A stretch of DNA of 64,000 nt from UBA6059 sp965227155 (GTDB lineage: Bacteria > Bacteroidota > Bacteroidia > Cytophagales > Cyclobacteriaceae): positions 3,844,001-3,908,000 of the forward strand of contig OZ245731.1 of the NCBI GenBank assembly GCA_965227155.1, in the 5' to 3' direction. The position numbers were made by a program, and so were the translations under genes. This document shows positions 45,701 to 54,385 of this stretch, piece after piece; position 1 is the first letter of the stretch; every line of letters starts with the position of its first letter. The notes beneath the pieces are model-generated. The model saw nothing but the letters and a program-made list of their open reading frames with translations. It made no database searches and was not told the origin of the DNA.

Positions 45701-45931
45701 GAAAGAAGTCCTTTTTAGCGTATCGAATAGTAATAAAGCATGCTGAATAAAACACACTCATTCACAAATATAGAAGTTTATCCCATAAAAGATAGTATAA
45801 AACAGCATGGGTGCAAAACTTGTGGAAAACCCTATAAATAACTGATAATCAGTATTATATATGTAGATAAACAGCTATTACTTCAAGTTATCCATTTACA
45901 GCCAGGCATTTAGGCCGAATAGGCAGTAGAA
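45701..45931. other. AT-rich intergenic region between parA and yidC with weak DnaA-box-like words
   Basis: About 230 bases without a gene. On the minus strand TATATTTG (45765-45772) matches the -7 promoter consensus and probably drives parA. Three off-consensus DnaA-box-like words occur: TTTATCCCA (45779-45787), TGTGGAAAA (45821-45829) and TTATCCATT (45888-45896). The gene neighbourhood (yidC, parAB) is of the kind seen near replication origins, but there is no dnaA, rpmH or rnpA and no perfect box. Confidence 0.35.
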
Positions 45932-47770
45932 CTATTTCTTTTTTTGAGACTTCCTTTTCTTTTGTTGTTCCTGGCTGGCCTTCATTGCTTCTTCGAGCCT
46001 TGACTGGAAAGAGGATTTTTTCTTGTTAGCATTCTTTTTCCTGTTTTCCTCCAGTTTCTGTTTGATCTTATCGTCATCCACAAACTTTCTAAACAATGCT
46101 ATTTGACCAAATGACGCAATGTTGGATAGAAAATAATAATAGGTCAATCCAGCCGCGTAGTTATTCAAGAAAAACAGGAACATCACGGGCATTACATATT
46201 GAACCGTTTTCATAGGACCCTGTACTGTTTGTACCTGACTGTTTGACCAGGTATACAGTATGGTAGAGGCTGTCATGAGTAGGGTAAATAAGCTGATGTG
46301 GTCTCCATAAAATGGAATGGTGAATGGCAAATCCAAAATGGAATCATAGGTGCTGAGATCATGTGCCCAAAGGAATGATTGCTGACGAAGCTGAATCGAA
46401 TTTGGGAAAAAATAGAACATAGCCAGTAAGATTGGCATTTGCAGAACCAAGGGGATACAGCCACTCAAAGGATTGATGCCTACCTTTTGGTAAAGTTGCA
46501 TTTGCTCGGCCTGGGCCTTTTGCATATCACCGCCATGCTTTTCTTTGATCTCATCCAAATCAGGCTTCAAAACTTTCATTTTCGCCATACTGATGTGCGA
46601 TTTGAAAGTGAGCGGTGCCAGGATGATCCGGATCACTATTACCAGTAGAAGGATTATGAGGCCATAATTATCGAAATATTGATCAAGGAAATTGAAAATA
46701 GGGATGATCAGGTACTTGTTGACCAATCCAAATATTCCCCAGCCCAGGGTAACATTTTTCCAGAAGCCGGGCGCTACTTCATTAAGAATAGTGTAGTCAT
46801 TAGGCCCAAAATAATAGGTGAAACCAGCATTACCTGTTTTAATATCACCTACGGGTATTCCCAGGCTGGCATCAGCATTTTTTACAATCTCATCTGTCTG
46901 TGGAATACTGGTTTGTATCACACCCTGTGAGAATTCCTTGTCGGCAATGATGGCACTGGAAAAGAATTTTTGTTTGATGGATATCCATTTGAGAGGCTCA
47001 TTGAGGTTTTCTTCCTCTGTACTGGTACTGGTTTCAGATAGATAATCGACATCCTCATCTACAAGCGAATAGTATTTGATGGTGGCCCTTGTTCTGGCAT
47101 CAGTAATATCAGGCTCCAGCCTGTGTATTTGATCTTTCCATACGAATGTCCAATCACTATTATCAATAACAGCATCTAGTCCTTTTGTGGAAATGTCGAA
47201 TCCTACTTCATACCCCTGACCATAAACTGTGAATGTTTTGATGAGCCGGCCACCATTATTGGTAAAAGCTGAAAATTCAAGATCGAGGCTGTCCTGTCCA
47301 GAGATATTGGCATTTCGAGCAGTGGTATTGAAGTAAAGATCTTTAGTCGCAATAATTCTATTATCGCTATTAAAAAGCAGGTTTATGCTACTACTTTCTT
47401 TGTCCAGGAGCGTAACCAGCTCACCATCATCAGTCGTATGTTTTTTGAGTTTTACTTCCTGTACATTACCACCTTTAGCACCGAATGTGATGATAATGTC
47501 CTCGGTCTCTATCGTTACAGTCTTTTCTTCACCCGTGGCTGCATTGGCAAAATTGCCGTATTTAGCAGTCAACTCCTGGGTAATCAGAGAGTCGGGCTTG
47601 CTTCTGGTGATCTGTTCTTCAATAGGTTCTTTTACCTGCTCGTCTACTACAACAGAATCTATGGCCTCCACATTCTGGTTGGCAGGGGGCGGTTCCGGAG
47701 CGAAGAAAGTAAAATATACTCCTAGCAGGAGCAACATCATGATCAGGCCTGTCAGCTGATTTCTATCCAT
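45932..47770 (-). CDS. yidC: Membrane protein insertase YidC
   Basis: The protein has 612 residues. An N-terminal membrane helix (about 7-24) is followed by a large periplasmic beta domain (about 60-340) and then the conserved insertase core with five helices. The core contains FGLVNKYLIIPIFNFLDQYF, ISMAKMKVLKPDLDEIKEKHGGD and GCIPLVLQMPILLAMFYFF. A lysine-rich tail that can bind ribosomes ends the protein. It inserts and folds inner-membrane proteins with or without Sec. It lies 10 bases after pyrG and is cotranscribed with it. Confidence 0.97.
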   Translation of the reverse strand: MDRNQLTGLIMMLLLLGVYFTFFAPEPPPANQNVEAIDSVVVDEQVKEPIEEQITRSKPDSLITQELTAKYGNFANAATGEEKTVTIETEDIIITFGAKGGNVQEVKLKKHTTDDGELVTLLDKESSSINLLFNSDNRIIATKDLYFNTTARNANISGQDSLDLEFSAFTNNGGRLIKTFTVYGQGYEVGFDISTKGLDAVIDNSDWTFVWKDQIHRLEPDITDARTRATIKYYSLVDEDVDYLSETSTSTEEENLNEPLKWISIKQKFFSSAIIADKEFSQGVIQTSIPQTDEIVKNADASLGIPVGDIKTGNAGFTYYFGPNDYTILNEVAPGFWKNVTLGWGIFGLVNKYLIIPIFNFLDQYFDNYGLIILLLVIVIRIILAPLTFKSHISMAKMKVLKPDLDEIKEKHGGDMQKAQAEQMQLYQKVGINPLSGCIPLVLQMPILLAMFYFFPNSIQLRQQSFLWAHDLSTYDSILDLPFTIPFYGDHISLFTLLMTASTILYTWSNSQVQTVQGPMKTVQYVMPVMFLFFLNNYAAGLTYYYFLSNIASFGQIALFRKFVDDDKIKQKLEENRKKNANKKKSSFQSRLEEAMKASQEQQKKRKSQKKK

Positions 47771-47780
47771 TTTCTAATCC

Positions 47781-49400
47781 TTAGTCTTTTGATTTTTTAT
47801 ACGTAAGCGCCGCTTTAATGAATTTTACAAACAACGGATGTGGGCTTAAAACCGTACTTTTTAACTCGGGGTGGTACTGTGTACCTATAAACCAGGGGTG
47901 GTCCTTAAGTTCTACCACTTCTACCAGTTTTGTATCGGGATTTATTCCAACTGGTTGTAAACCGGCTTTCTCAAATTTTGTCAGGTATTTATTGTTAAAC
48001 TCGTACCGATGGCGGTGGCGTTCCTGTATGTTGACCGAACCATAGACAGAATAGGCTTTTGAGCCTTTTTCCAGGTGACAGTCATAAGCACCCAACCGCA
48101 TGGTTCCACCTTTGGTCGTAATGTTTTTTTGATCCTCCATCAGATCTATGACGGGATGGGGGGTCTCTTTATTGAATTCTGTAGAGTTAGCATCCACTAA
48201 TCCAATCACATTGCGGGCAAATTCCACGGTGGCACATTGCATACCAAGGCAGATGCCGAAAAAGGGAATCATATTTTCCCGGGCAAACTTCACAGCTTCA
48301 ATCTTGCCCTCAATGCCGCGCTCACCAAATCCAGGAGCTACCAGTATGCCATCCATGTCCTGAAGCAGCTTTGCAGCCATGGACTCATCGAGTATCTCCG
48401 AAGAAACCCATTTCACGTGTACTTTGCATTCGTTGGTTGCGCCGGCATGTACAAATGCTTCCGTAATAGATTTATAGGCATCAGGTAGTTCTACATACTT
48501 ACCTACCAAAGCAATATTTACCTCATTGGTAGGGTTTTTCACACGCCCCAGAAACTCCTTCCACTGGTCGATCTGCGGCTCTCTTTTATGTGAAATTTTT
48601 AACTTAGAGAGTACCCGCTCATCCAGCTTTTCTTTCCGCATCAACAAGGGAACATCATAGATCGTATCGGCATCTATTGCTTCTATCACCGCATTGATCG
48701 GCACGTTGCAGAAAAGAGCCAGCTTTTTACGAATATCGTTGGGGATTTGATATTCGGTTCTACATACAAGGATATCCGGCTGAATACCGGCCTCCAGAAG
48801 CTGCTTTACGCTATGTTGGGTAGGCTTAGTTTTTAGCTCTCCCGCTTTTTGTAGATAGGGGATAAGTGTAAGGTGGATTGACACAAAGTTATTTGGCCCT
48901 AGCTCAAAGCGCGCCTGCCTTACTGCCTCAATAAATGGTAGAGACTCGATATCACCCACGCATCCCCCAATTTCTGTAATGATAAAATCATAATCCCCGG
49001 TATTACCCAGCTTGTAGAAACTATTTTTAATTTCATCGGTGATATGAGGGATTACCTGTACTGTTTTGCCCAGGAAGTCGCCATTCCGCTCCCGCATGAT
49101 CACATTATAATAAATTCTACCGGTGGTTACATTATTGGCCTGTGAGGTAGTAATATTTAAAAACCTTTCATAATGGCCCAGGTCAAGGTCTGTCTCAGCG
49201 CCATCATTTGTTACATAGCATTCGCCATGCTCATAAGGGTTTAATGTACCGGGATCAATATTGATGTAGGGGTCAAACTTTTGGATGGTCACTCGGAAAC
49301 CCCTGGCTTGCAGTAATTTACCTAATGAGGCGGAGATAATTCCTTTTCCTAATGATGAGGTTACGCCACCCGTAACAAAGATGTATTTGGCTGAATTCAT
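47781..49400 (-). CDS. pyrG: CTP synthase
   Basis: The protein has 539 residues from the ATG giving MNSAKYIFVTGG; an upstream ATG adds 11 residues that are not typical. The synthetase domain (about 1-270) has GGVTSSLGKGI, QKFDPYINIDPGTLNP and SVKQLLEAGIQPD. The glutamine amidotransferase domain has the nucleophile in FFGICLGMQCA and the His-Glu pair in GTQYHPELKS. It makes CTP from UTP and glutamine. A TAACTTTG element lies 31 bases upstream of the start. Confidence 0.97.
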   Translation of the reverse strand: MNSAKYIFVTGGVTSSLGKGIISASLGKLLQARGFRVTIQKFDPYINIDPGTLNPYEHGECYVTNDGAETDLDLGHYERFLNITTSQANNVTTGRIYYNVIMRERNGDFLGKTVQVIPHITDEIKNSFYKLGNTGDYDFIITEIGGCVGDIESLPFIEAVRQARFELGPNNFVSIHLTLIPYLQKAGELKTKPTQHSVKQLLEAGIQPDILVCRTEYQIPNDIRKKLALFCNVPINAVIEAIDADTIYDVPLLMRKEKLDERVLSKLKISHKREPQIDQWKEFLGRVKNPTNEVNIALVGKYVELPDAYKSITEAFVHAGATNECKVHVKWVSSEILDESMAAKLLQDMDGILVAPGFGERGIEGKIEAVKFARENMIPFFGICLGMQCATVEFARNVIGLVDANSTEFNKETPHPVIDLMEDQKNITTKGGTMRLGAYDCHLEKGSKAYSVYGSVNIQERHRHRYEFNNKYLTKFEKAGLQPVGINPDTKLVEVVELKDHPWFIGTQYHPELKSTVLSPHPLFVKFIKAALTYKKSKD

Positions 49401-49430
49401 GAGCAGGGGCAAAAATCTTTTTACGGGGGG

Positions 49431-49438
49431 CAAAGTTA
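49431..49438 (-). promoter_or_regulatory. Promoter -7 element for pyrG-yidC
   Basis: Read on the minus strand this is TAACTTTG, an exact TAnnTTTG match upstream of the preferred pyrG start. It would fall only a few bases upstream of the longer start, which supports the shorter protein. Confidence 0.45.
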
Positions 49439-49527
49439 TCGGAATAAATAGAAAATGCTGCCCGTGTTCTCAGAAATATATTTGAAAGTTGATTGTTGTA
49501 CAGATTATGTCCGCCAGGGTGCAATAG

Positions 49528-49559
49528 TTTGTCCACGGTTTCATTAAGTGGTAAGTTTG
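49528..49559 (+). promoter_or_regulatory. Promoter of the CCA-adding enzyme gene
   Basis: TTTG, exactly 20 bases, then TAAGTTTG. Both boxes match the Bacteroidota consensus fully; this is the best promoter in the window. The expected start leaves a leader of about 20 bases before the ATG. Confidence 0.8.
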
Positions 49560-49586
49560 CAAAGCCATACGCTAAAGCAGTTTTAA

Positions 49587-51014
49587 ATGAATTACAGCCA
49601 TAAACTCCAGCCAGAGTTTATTTTCGATGCAGTTTCGCAGGAAGCCGACAAGCTATCCTTTGATACTTACACAGTTGGTGGATTTGTGAGGGATCTGATA
49701 CTTGAGCGCCCTTGCAAGGATATAGATTTTGTTTGCGTAGGAGACGGGGTACAACTGGCTGAAGCAGTGGCGAACCGGTTGGGGCCCAAAGTGCAGGTCA
49801 CTGTTTTCAAAAACTTCGGCACAGCATCCATCCATTTTAAAGGATATGAGATCGAATTTGTAGGTGCCAGAAAGGAGTCTTACAGGAGCGATTCCCGAAA
49901 GCCTGATGTGAGCCCCGGCACTTTAGAAGATGATCAAAAGCGCAGAGATTTTACGATCAATGCCTTGGCCATTCAGGTCAATAAGCAACATTTTGGTGAA
50001 TTGATTGACCCGTTTAATGGTGTAAAGGCGCTTAAAAGAAAAATAATAAAAACACCTCTTGACCCGGCCATTACCTTTTCTGATGACCCGCTACGTATGA
50101 TGCGGGCTGTTAGGTTTGCCAGTCAATTGAAATTTGATATCGATCCGGATACCTTCGAATCCATCACCAACAACGTATCAAGGCTGTCCATTATTTCGAA
50201 AGAAAGGATCATCGATGAGCTTAATAAGATTGTGCTTAGCCCAAAGCCTTCTTATGGATTTAAGCTGCTGTTTCATGCGGGATTATTGCAGGAGATTTTT
50301 CCCGAAATGGTTGACCTGCACGGCGTAGAGGTTGTCAATGGCAAATCCCATAAAGATAATTTCTATCATACCCTGCAGGTGTTGGATAATGTAGCCGAGG
50401 TATCAGATAACCTATGGTTGAGATGGGCAGCCATTTTACATGACATAGCCAAGCCAAAAACCAAAAGGTATGATGCTAAGGCCGGGTGGACCTTCCATGG
50501 ACATGAGGACAAAGGCGCCCGCATGGTTCCCGGTATTTTCAAGCGATTGAAATTGCCACTTCACGAGAAAATGAGATATGTGCAAAAATTGGTTCGCTTG
50601 CACCTGCGACCAATCGCGTTAGTGAAGGACAATATTACCGATAGTGCCATACGGCGGGTACTATTCGAGGCAGGTGAGGATATTGAAGACCTGATGATGC
50701 TTTGTAAAGCTGACATTACTTCAAAAAACCATGACCGGGTGAGAAGGTATATCAGTAATTTTGAAAAAGTACAGCGCAAGATGGCCGAAGTGGAGGAAAA
50801 AGATCATCTGCGCAACTTCCAGCCCCCTGTATCCGGAGAAAAAATTATGGAGGTCTTTGGGTTAAAGCCCTGTAGGATTGTTGGTGATATCAAAGAAGCC
50901 ATCAAAGAAGCCATCCTGGAAGGTGAAATTAAGAATAATTATGAGCAGGCATTCCAGTATATGCTTAAAGTAGGTAAAGAGAAAGGTTTGGAAATTGCCG
51001 GACAAGAAGTATAA
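49587..51014 (+). CDS. CCA tRNA nucleotidyltransferase with HD domain
   Basis: The protein has 475 residues. The class II nucleotidyltransferase head shows VGGFVRDLILERPCKDIDFVC (metal-binding Asp-x-Asp) and RRDFTINALA. The neck and body follow with DPLRMMRAVRFASQLKFDIDP. The C-terminal HD domain has LHDIAKP and HGHEDKGARM, a possible phosphohydrolase. It adds or repairs the 3' CCA of tRNAs. This fits the tRNA in this window, whose gene lacks an encoded CCA. Confidence 0.95.
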   Translation: MNYSHKLQPEFIFDAVSQEADKLSFDTYTVGGFVRDLILERPCKDIDFVCVGDGVQLAEAVANRLGPKVQVTVFKNFGTASIHFKGYEIEFVGARKESYRSDSRKPDVSPGTLEDDQKRRDFTINALAIQVNKQHFGELIDPFNGVKALKRKIIKTPLDPAITFSDDPLRMMRAVRFASQLKFDIDPDTFESITNNVSRLSIISKERIIDELNKIVLSPKPSYGFKLLFHAGLLQEIFPEMVDLHGVEVVNGKSHKDNFYHTLQVLDNVAEVSDNLWLRWAAILHDIAKPKTKRYDAKAGWTFHGHEDKGARMVPGIFKRLKLPLHEKMRYVQKLVRLHLRPIALVKDNITDSAIRRVLFEAGEDIEDLMMLCKADITSKNHDRVRRYISNFEKVQRKMAEVEEKDHLRNFQPPVSGEKIMEVFGLKPCRIVGDIKEAIKEAILEGEIKNNYEQAFQYMLKVGKEKGLEIAGQEV

Positions 51015-51041
51015 ATTTGTCGGCTTTAAAAAAAGAATGAA

Positions 51042-51722
51042 ATGAAGAGATTGATACTAGGTTTAATAGCAATAGTAGCGTTAGGTTCAGCACAGGCGCA
51101 GGACGCTGATTTTTTAAAAAGACAGAAAATGATCTTTGAAAAAGCTACGTATTATAATGACCCTGTTGTAGCGAGGATGGCTTTATATAATATGATAAGT
51201 ATGAATCCTTCCAATGATAATTTGTTGGATAGCCTTGCTGTCTTCTATTTTGATTATGGCCAATATGCTTCGGCAGCTATTGTTTCTAAGGAACTGCAAA
51301 CCCGAAATCCTGATAACATTCTCGCATATGAACTTGCCGCCGCTAGCTTCGAAAGCCTCAATATTAAGGATAGAGCCCTGGATGAATATGAATCCTTGTT
51401 CCTGAAAAACAACAACAGCTTCACACTTTATAAGATCGCTTTCTTGCAATTTGAGTTAGAGCGCTACAATGAAAGTTTGACTTCTGCTGATATCCTTTTG
51501 AGACGCAAAGAGGCTGAGGAGCAAAAGATATTATTTAACAAGACCGATAAGACCCAGCAGGAAGTCCCGATGAAAGCTGCACTTTTTAATCTCAAGGGCA
51601 TTATTTACAAGGAGCAGGGCGAAACAGATAAGGCGGCTGACTTTTTTGATCAGGCAATAGAAGCGGCACCAGATTTTGAACTGGCTCAGCTGAACAAAAA
51701 GTCGCTGACCGAGGGAGAATAA
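51042..51722 (+). CDS. Secreted or periplasmic TPR-repeat protein
   Basis: The protein has 226 residues with a signal peptide (about 1-20, ending AQAQ). Helical hairpins follow in TPR spacing, with MALYNMISMNPSNDNLLDSLAVFYFD, ILAYELAAASFESLNIKDRALDEYE and the clearest repeat, FNLKGIIYKEQGETDKAADFFDQAIEAAPDF. It likely mediates protein contacts in the periplasm. It lies 27 bases after the CCA enzyme gene and may be cotranscribed. No specific partner is suggested. Confidence 0.88.
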   Translation: MKRLILGLIAIVALGSAQAQDADFLKRQKMIFEKATYYNDPVVARMALYNMISMNPSNDNLLDSLAVFYFDYGQYASAAIVSKELQTRNPDNILAYELAAASFESLNIKDRALDEYESLFLKNNNSFTLYKIAFLQFELERYNESLTSADILLRRKEAEEQKILFNKTDKTQQEVPMKAALFNLKGIIYKEQGETDKAADFFDQAIEAAPDFELAQLNKKSLTEGE

Positions 51723-51731
51723 TCCCTTGGT

Positions 51732-52214
51732 TTACTCTGTAGGGATGAATATTTTTTGTTTATGCTCAGTGCGTACTTTTAGGTACTTCAGCCAATCCAT
51801 CAGGTTGTGGTTTAGTCTTTGATGGCTGTAAAACAGGAATAACAATAATCCATCCATAGACTCGGAGGTGGTCACTGCAGTTTGATTTTCTCCCACCTCT
51901 TCCAGTAGAAATAAATGAACGGCCTTTGTCCACAATACCCGGCCTGTCCAGCCAAAGGCCTTATGTTCATCCATTACTGCAATTTTGCTCTTTATACTGG
52001 TTCCTCTATGCACCCAAGAAAATTCTTCCCCAACAGCTACATTTGCGCAATTGGCTTTTGAAATCTTTTCATGCCACTGCGGCCACTCTTTGATATCTGT
52101 TAAAACAGACCAAACCAGATCAATAGGAGCATTTATAAGCATCGATTGTGAATCAGTGATCGATGCATCATGATCAATTTTGTGTTGTTGGGCTAATTGT
52201 GTGAGTCTTTCCAT
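51732..52214 (-). CDS. SRPBCC (polyketide cyclase/START-like) family protein
   Basis: The protein has 160 residues. The helix-grip fold is visible from the strand MLINAPIDLVWSVLTDIKEWPQWHEKISKA, the usual SRPBCC opening, to the C-terminal helix with NHNLMDWLKYLKVRTE. No signal or membrane helix is present, unlike the relative at 11007. The ligand is unknown. Its stop lies 10 bases from the stop of the convergent TPR gene. Confidence 0.86.
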   Translation of the reverse strand: MERLTQLAQQHKIDHDASITDSQSMLINAPIDLVWSVLTDIKEWPQWHEKISKANCANVAVGEEFSWVHRGTSIKSKIAVMDEHKAFGWTGRVLWTKAVHLFLLEEVGENQTAVTTSESMDGLLLFLFYSHQRLNHNLMDWLKYLKVRTEHKQKIFIPTE

Positions 52215-52304
52215 ATCTAGAATATTGTTGAATTTAAGAAAAATTTAATTTCACATGCAACCCAATCTGGAATTCGTAATCATTAGATCAGAATTAGAAG
52301 CATT

Positions 52305-52862
52305 TTGAATAAAGGCTTTATCGACATACATCACCACAAGGTTGAAGCCTGCAGGCGTGGCAGTAGGGCTGCGCAGCGGGAGCTTTATGAGCTATATGCT
52401 CAGGCAATGTTTAATGTAGCCTTAAGAATAGTGCGGCAAAGGGAGTTTGCCGAAGATGTATTGCAGGAGTCATTCGTTAAAGCATTTACGCAGATTCATA
52501 CTTTCAGAGGCGAGTCCACCTTTGGCAGCTGGTTGAAGCGGATTGTCATAAATCAGGCCCTTGGCAAGCTGAAATTGGAAAGGCTCAGCTTTGAGCCTAT
52601 GCAACAGGGTCATGAAGCTATTGCAGATGCTGATGAAACGCTGGTTGTAGATGATTTGGATGTCAATCGGGTGAAGCAGGCAATTATGCGCTTGCCCGAC
52701 GGCTATCGCACTGTTCTATCACTCTATTTACTGGAAGGGTTGGATCACGAAGAAATCAGCGAGGTATTGGGTATTAGTAAATCAACATCGAAAACGCAGT
52801 ACATGAGAGCGAAAGATAAACTAAAGAATATGCTAAAATCGGAGGGAAGAGCATATGGATGA
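52305..52862 (+). CDS. ECF-type RNA polymerase sigma factor
   Basis: The protein has 185 residues. Region 2 includes YELYAQAMFNVALRIVRQREFAEDVLQESFVKAF (about 27-60), with the GESTFGSWLKRIVINQAL block. Region 4 has LPDGYRTVLSLYLLEGLDHEEISEVLGISKSTSKTQYMRAKDKL. The start is TTG, because an in-frame TAG lies six codons before it and the next ATG is inside region 2. The gene overlaps the next one by 8 bases, an anti-sigma-like membrane protein, and so belongs to a three-gene regulatory operon. Confidence 0.93.
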   Translation: MNKGFIDIHHHKVEACRRGSRAAQRELYELYAQAMFNVALRIVRQREFAEDVLQESFVKAFTQIHTFRGESTFGSWLKRIVINQALGKLKLERLSFEPMQQGHEAIADADETLVVDDLDVNRVKQAIMRLPDGYRTVLSLYLLEGLDHEEISEVLGISKSTSKTQYMRAKDKLKNMLKSEGRAYG

Positions 52863-53367
52863 ATTAGAAAAATATATCAGGGATAATCGGGCTGCCTTTG
52901 ATGATGAGCAGCCGGCCGATAAACTTTGGGATCGGATAGATGTAGCACTTGATCGCACCAAACCGGCACCTTCGCCATTCAATTACTGGAAGGTAGCTGC
53001 GATGGTATTATTACTGGCCTGTAGTGCCCTGGTCTATATGCAGTGGTCAGACAACCAGTCAGCGATTGCTCTGGATCCTGAAATATTGAAAGCGGAGGCC
53101 TATTATCAACAAGCGATAGAAGAGAAAATGCAGGTCATTCAAACATATAGACAAAATGATGAAGCCTTAGCTGTGATGAATGATCTGGAAGAATTGGATA
53201 GTTTATATACGGCTTTGAAGGCCAAAATTCCAGAAAGTGGTAATCGTGAATTGGTAGTGAGTGCCATGATCCAGAACCTTCAATTGAGAGTAAATATCTT
53301 AAATCAGCAGATTTTACTGCTTGAGAAACTAAACACATTGGAAAGAAATGAAAACCAGACTATTTAG
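52855..53367 (+). CDS. Anti-sigma-factor-like single-pass membrane protein
   Basis: The protein has 170 residues. A cytoplasmic N-terminal part with DELEKYIRDNRAAFDDEQPADKLWDRI resembles the sigma-binding helices of Bacteroidota anti-sigma factors. A single membrane helix follows (about 46-64, VAAMVLLLACSALVYMQ) and a periplasmic helical domain of about 105 residues. No zinc-binding HxxxCxxC motif is present. The call rests on layout and on the 8-base overlap with the sigma gene. It overlaps the following gene by 20 bases. Confidence 0.78.
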   Translation: MDELEKYIRDNRAAFDDEQPADKLWDRIDVALDRTKPAPSPFNYWKVAAMVLLLACSALVYMQWSDNQSAIALDPEILKAEAYYQQAIEEKMQVIQTYRQNDEALAVMNDLEELDSLYTALKAKIPESGNRELVVSAMIQNLQLRVNILNQQILLLEKLNTLERNENQTI

Positions 53368-54385
53368 TATTATAATCATATTGCTGTGCAGCCAGCCTGG
53401 TATAGCACAGGTGTTGAAAACCAAAGAGTTGTCAAAGACTTATGCGGTCAATCCGGGAGATGAATTGTACGTAAAAAACTCTTTTGGAATGATCAGAATC
53501 GATACCTGGGAGGAAAATAAACTTGAAGTGAATGTGCAAATCAAAGCCGAAAAACGAAATGAACGCGATGCACAGGAACTTCTTGATAGGATCTCGATTG
53601 AAGTGACAGAAAGTGGAAGTAGAAAAGCTTTTGTGACGGATATTAATGGGTCTGTAAAAAACAAAAATGGGGAGACCTTTCGCATTGAATATCAGATCAA
53701 AATGCCTCGTAAGCATAGCTTAGAAGCTGAACAATCTTTTGGAGAACTCTACGTAGATGATGTGGAAGGAGACAGCCGCCTCACTGTAAAATATGGTAGC
53801 ATGGTTGCAGGAAACCTTGATGGAAATGTTGACTTGGAAGTATCTTTCTCCAATGCTGAGGTGGAATCCATGAAGCAGGGTAGCGCTGAAGTTAAATATG
53901 GCTCCATAGACATTGAATTCAGTGAAAACATGGAGTTGGAACAGCAATTTTCAGATGTAACACTGGGGAAAATTGGGAGCTTGAGACTGGAAAGCAAGTA
54001 TGGAAATGTGGAAATAGAAGAAGCTAATATAATCGATGGTGAAACGAATTTTTCCAATTTCAACCTCGAACGGCTTAATAAACGCATTGACTTGCGCGGT
54101 ACCTATGGGGATGGTATTGAAATAGAAAGCCTATCGAGAGATTTTGAGGAGGTTCGCATGAGGGGTAAATACGGGGGCTTTGAAATAGGCTTGGAGGAAG
54201 GGCTTAAAGCCAGCATTGAAGTGGAAGTGGAGTTTGCAGACTTGAAACATAGCGGCTTGCCTATCAACTTCTCCAAAATGCAGAAATCCATGCACAGTGC
54301 CAGCTACACAGGTACACTCAACGGAGGCGGCAATAGAATTATTATAGAATCGGAATATGGTGATGTCCGATTGGAAGGGAATTAA
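53348..54385 (+). CDS. Secreted beta-repeat (DUF4097-like) protein, sigma operon third gene
   Basis: The protein has 345 residues with a signal peptide (about 1-20, ending GIAQ). The mature part is a run of short beta repeats, about 20 residues each, with recurring KYGS, KYGN, KYGG and EYGD turns (for example VKYGSMVAG, VKYGSIDIE, SKYGNVEIE, GKYGGFEIG, SEYGDVRLE). This looks like a beta-solenoid as in DUF4097/GIN-domain adhesin-like proteins. The exported product may be the output or the signal source of the sigma/anti-sigma pair. The stop overlaps ftsE convergently by 4 bases. Confidence 0.82.
   Translation: MKTRLFSIIIILLCSQPGIAQVLKTKELSKTYAVNPGDELYVKNSFGMIRIDTWEENKLEVNVQIKAEKRNERDAQELLDRISIEVTESGSRKAFVTDINGSVKNKNGETFRIEYQIKMPRKHSLEAEQSFGELYVDDVEGDSRLTVKYGSMVAGNLDGNVDLEVSFSNAEVESMKQGSAEVKYGSIDIEFSENMELEQQFSDVTLGKIGSLRLESKYGNVEIEEANIIDGETNFSNFNLERLNKRIDLRGTYGDGIEIESLSRDFEEVRMRGKYGGFEIGLEEGLKASIEVEVEFADLKHSGLPINFSKMQKSMHSASYTGTLNGGGNRIIIESEYGDVRLEGN

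Noticed and set aside
48409..48424. CACGTG-centred half site inside pyrG resembling parS
   Set aside because: Only the left half (TTTCACGTG) matches; the right half does not continue the palindrome, so about 10 of 16 positions fit. A second CACGTG near 62428 fits even less.
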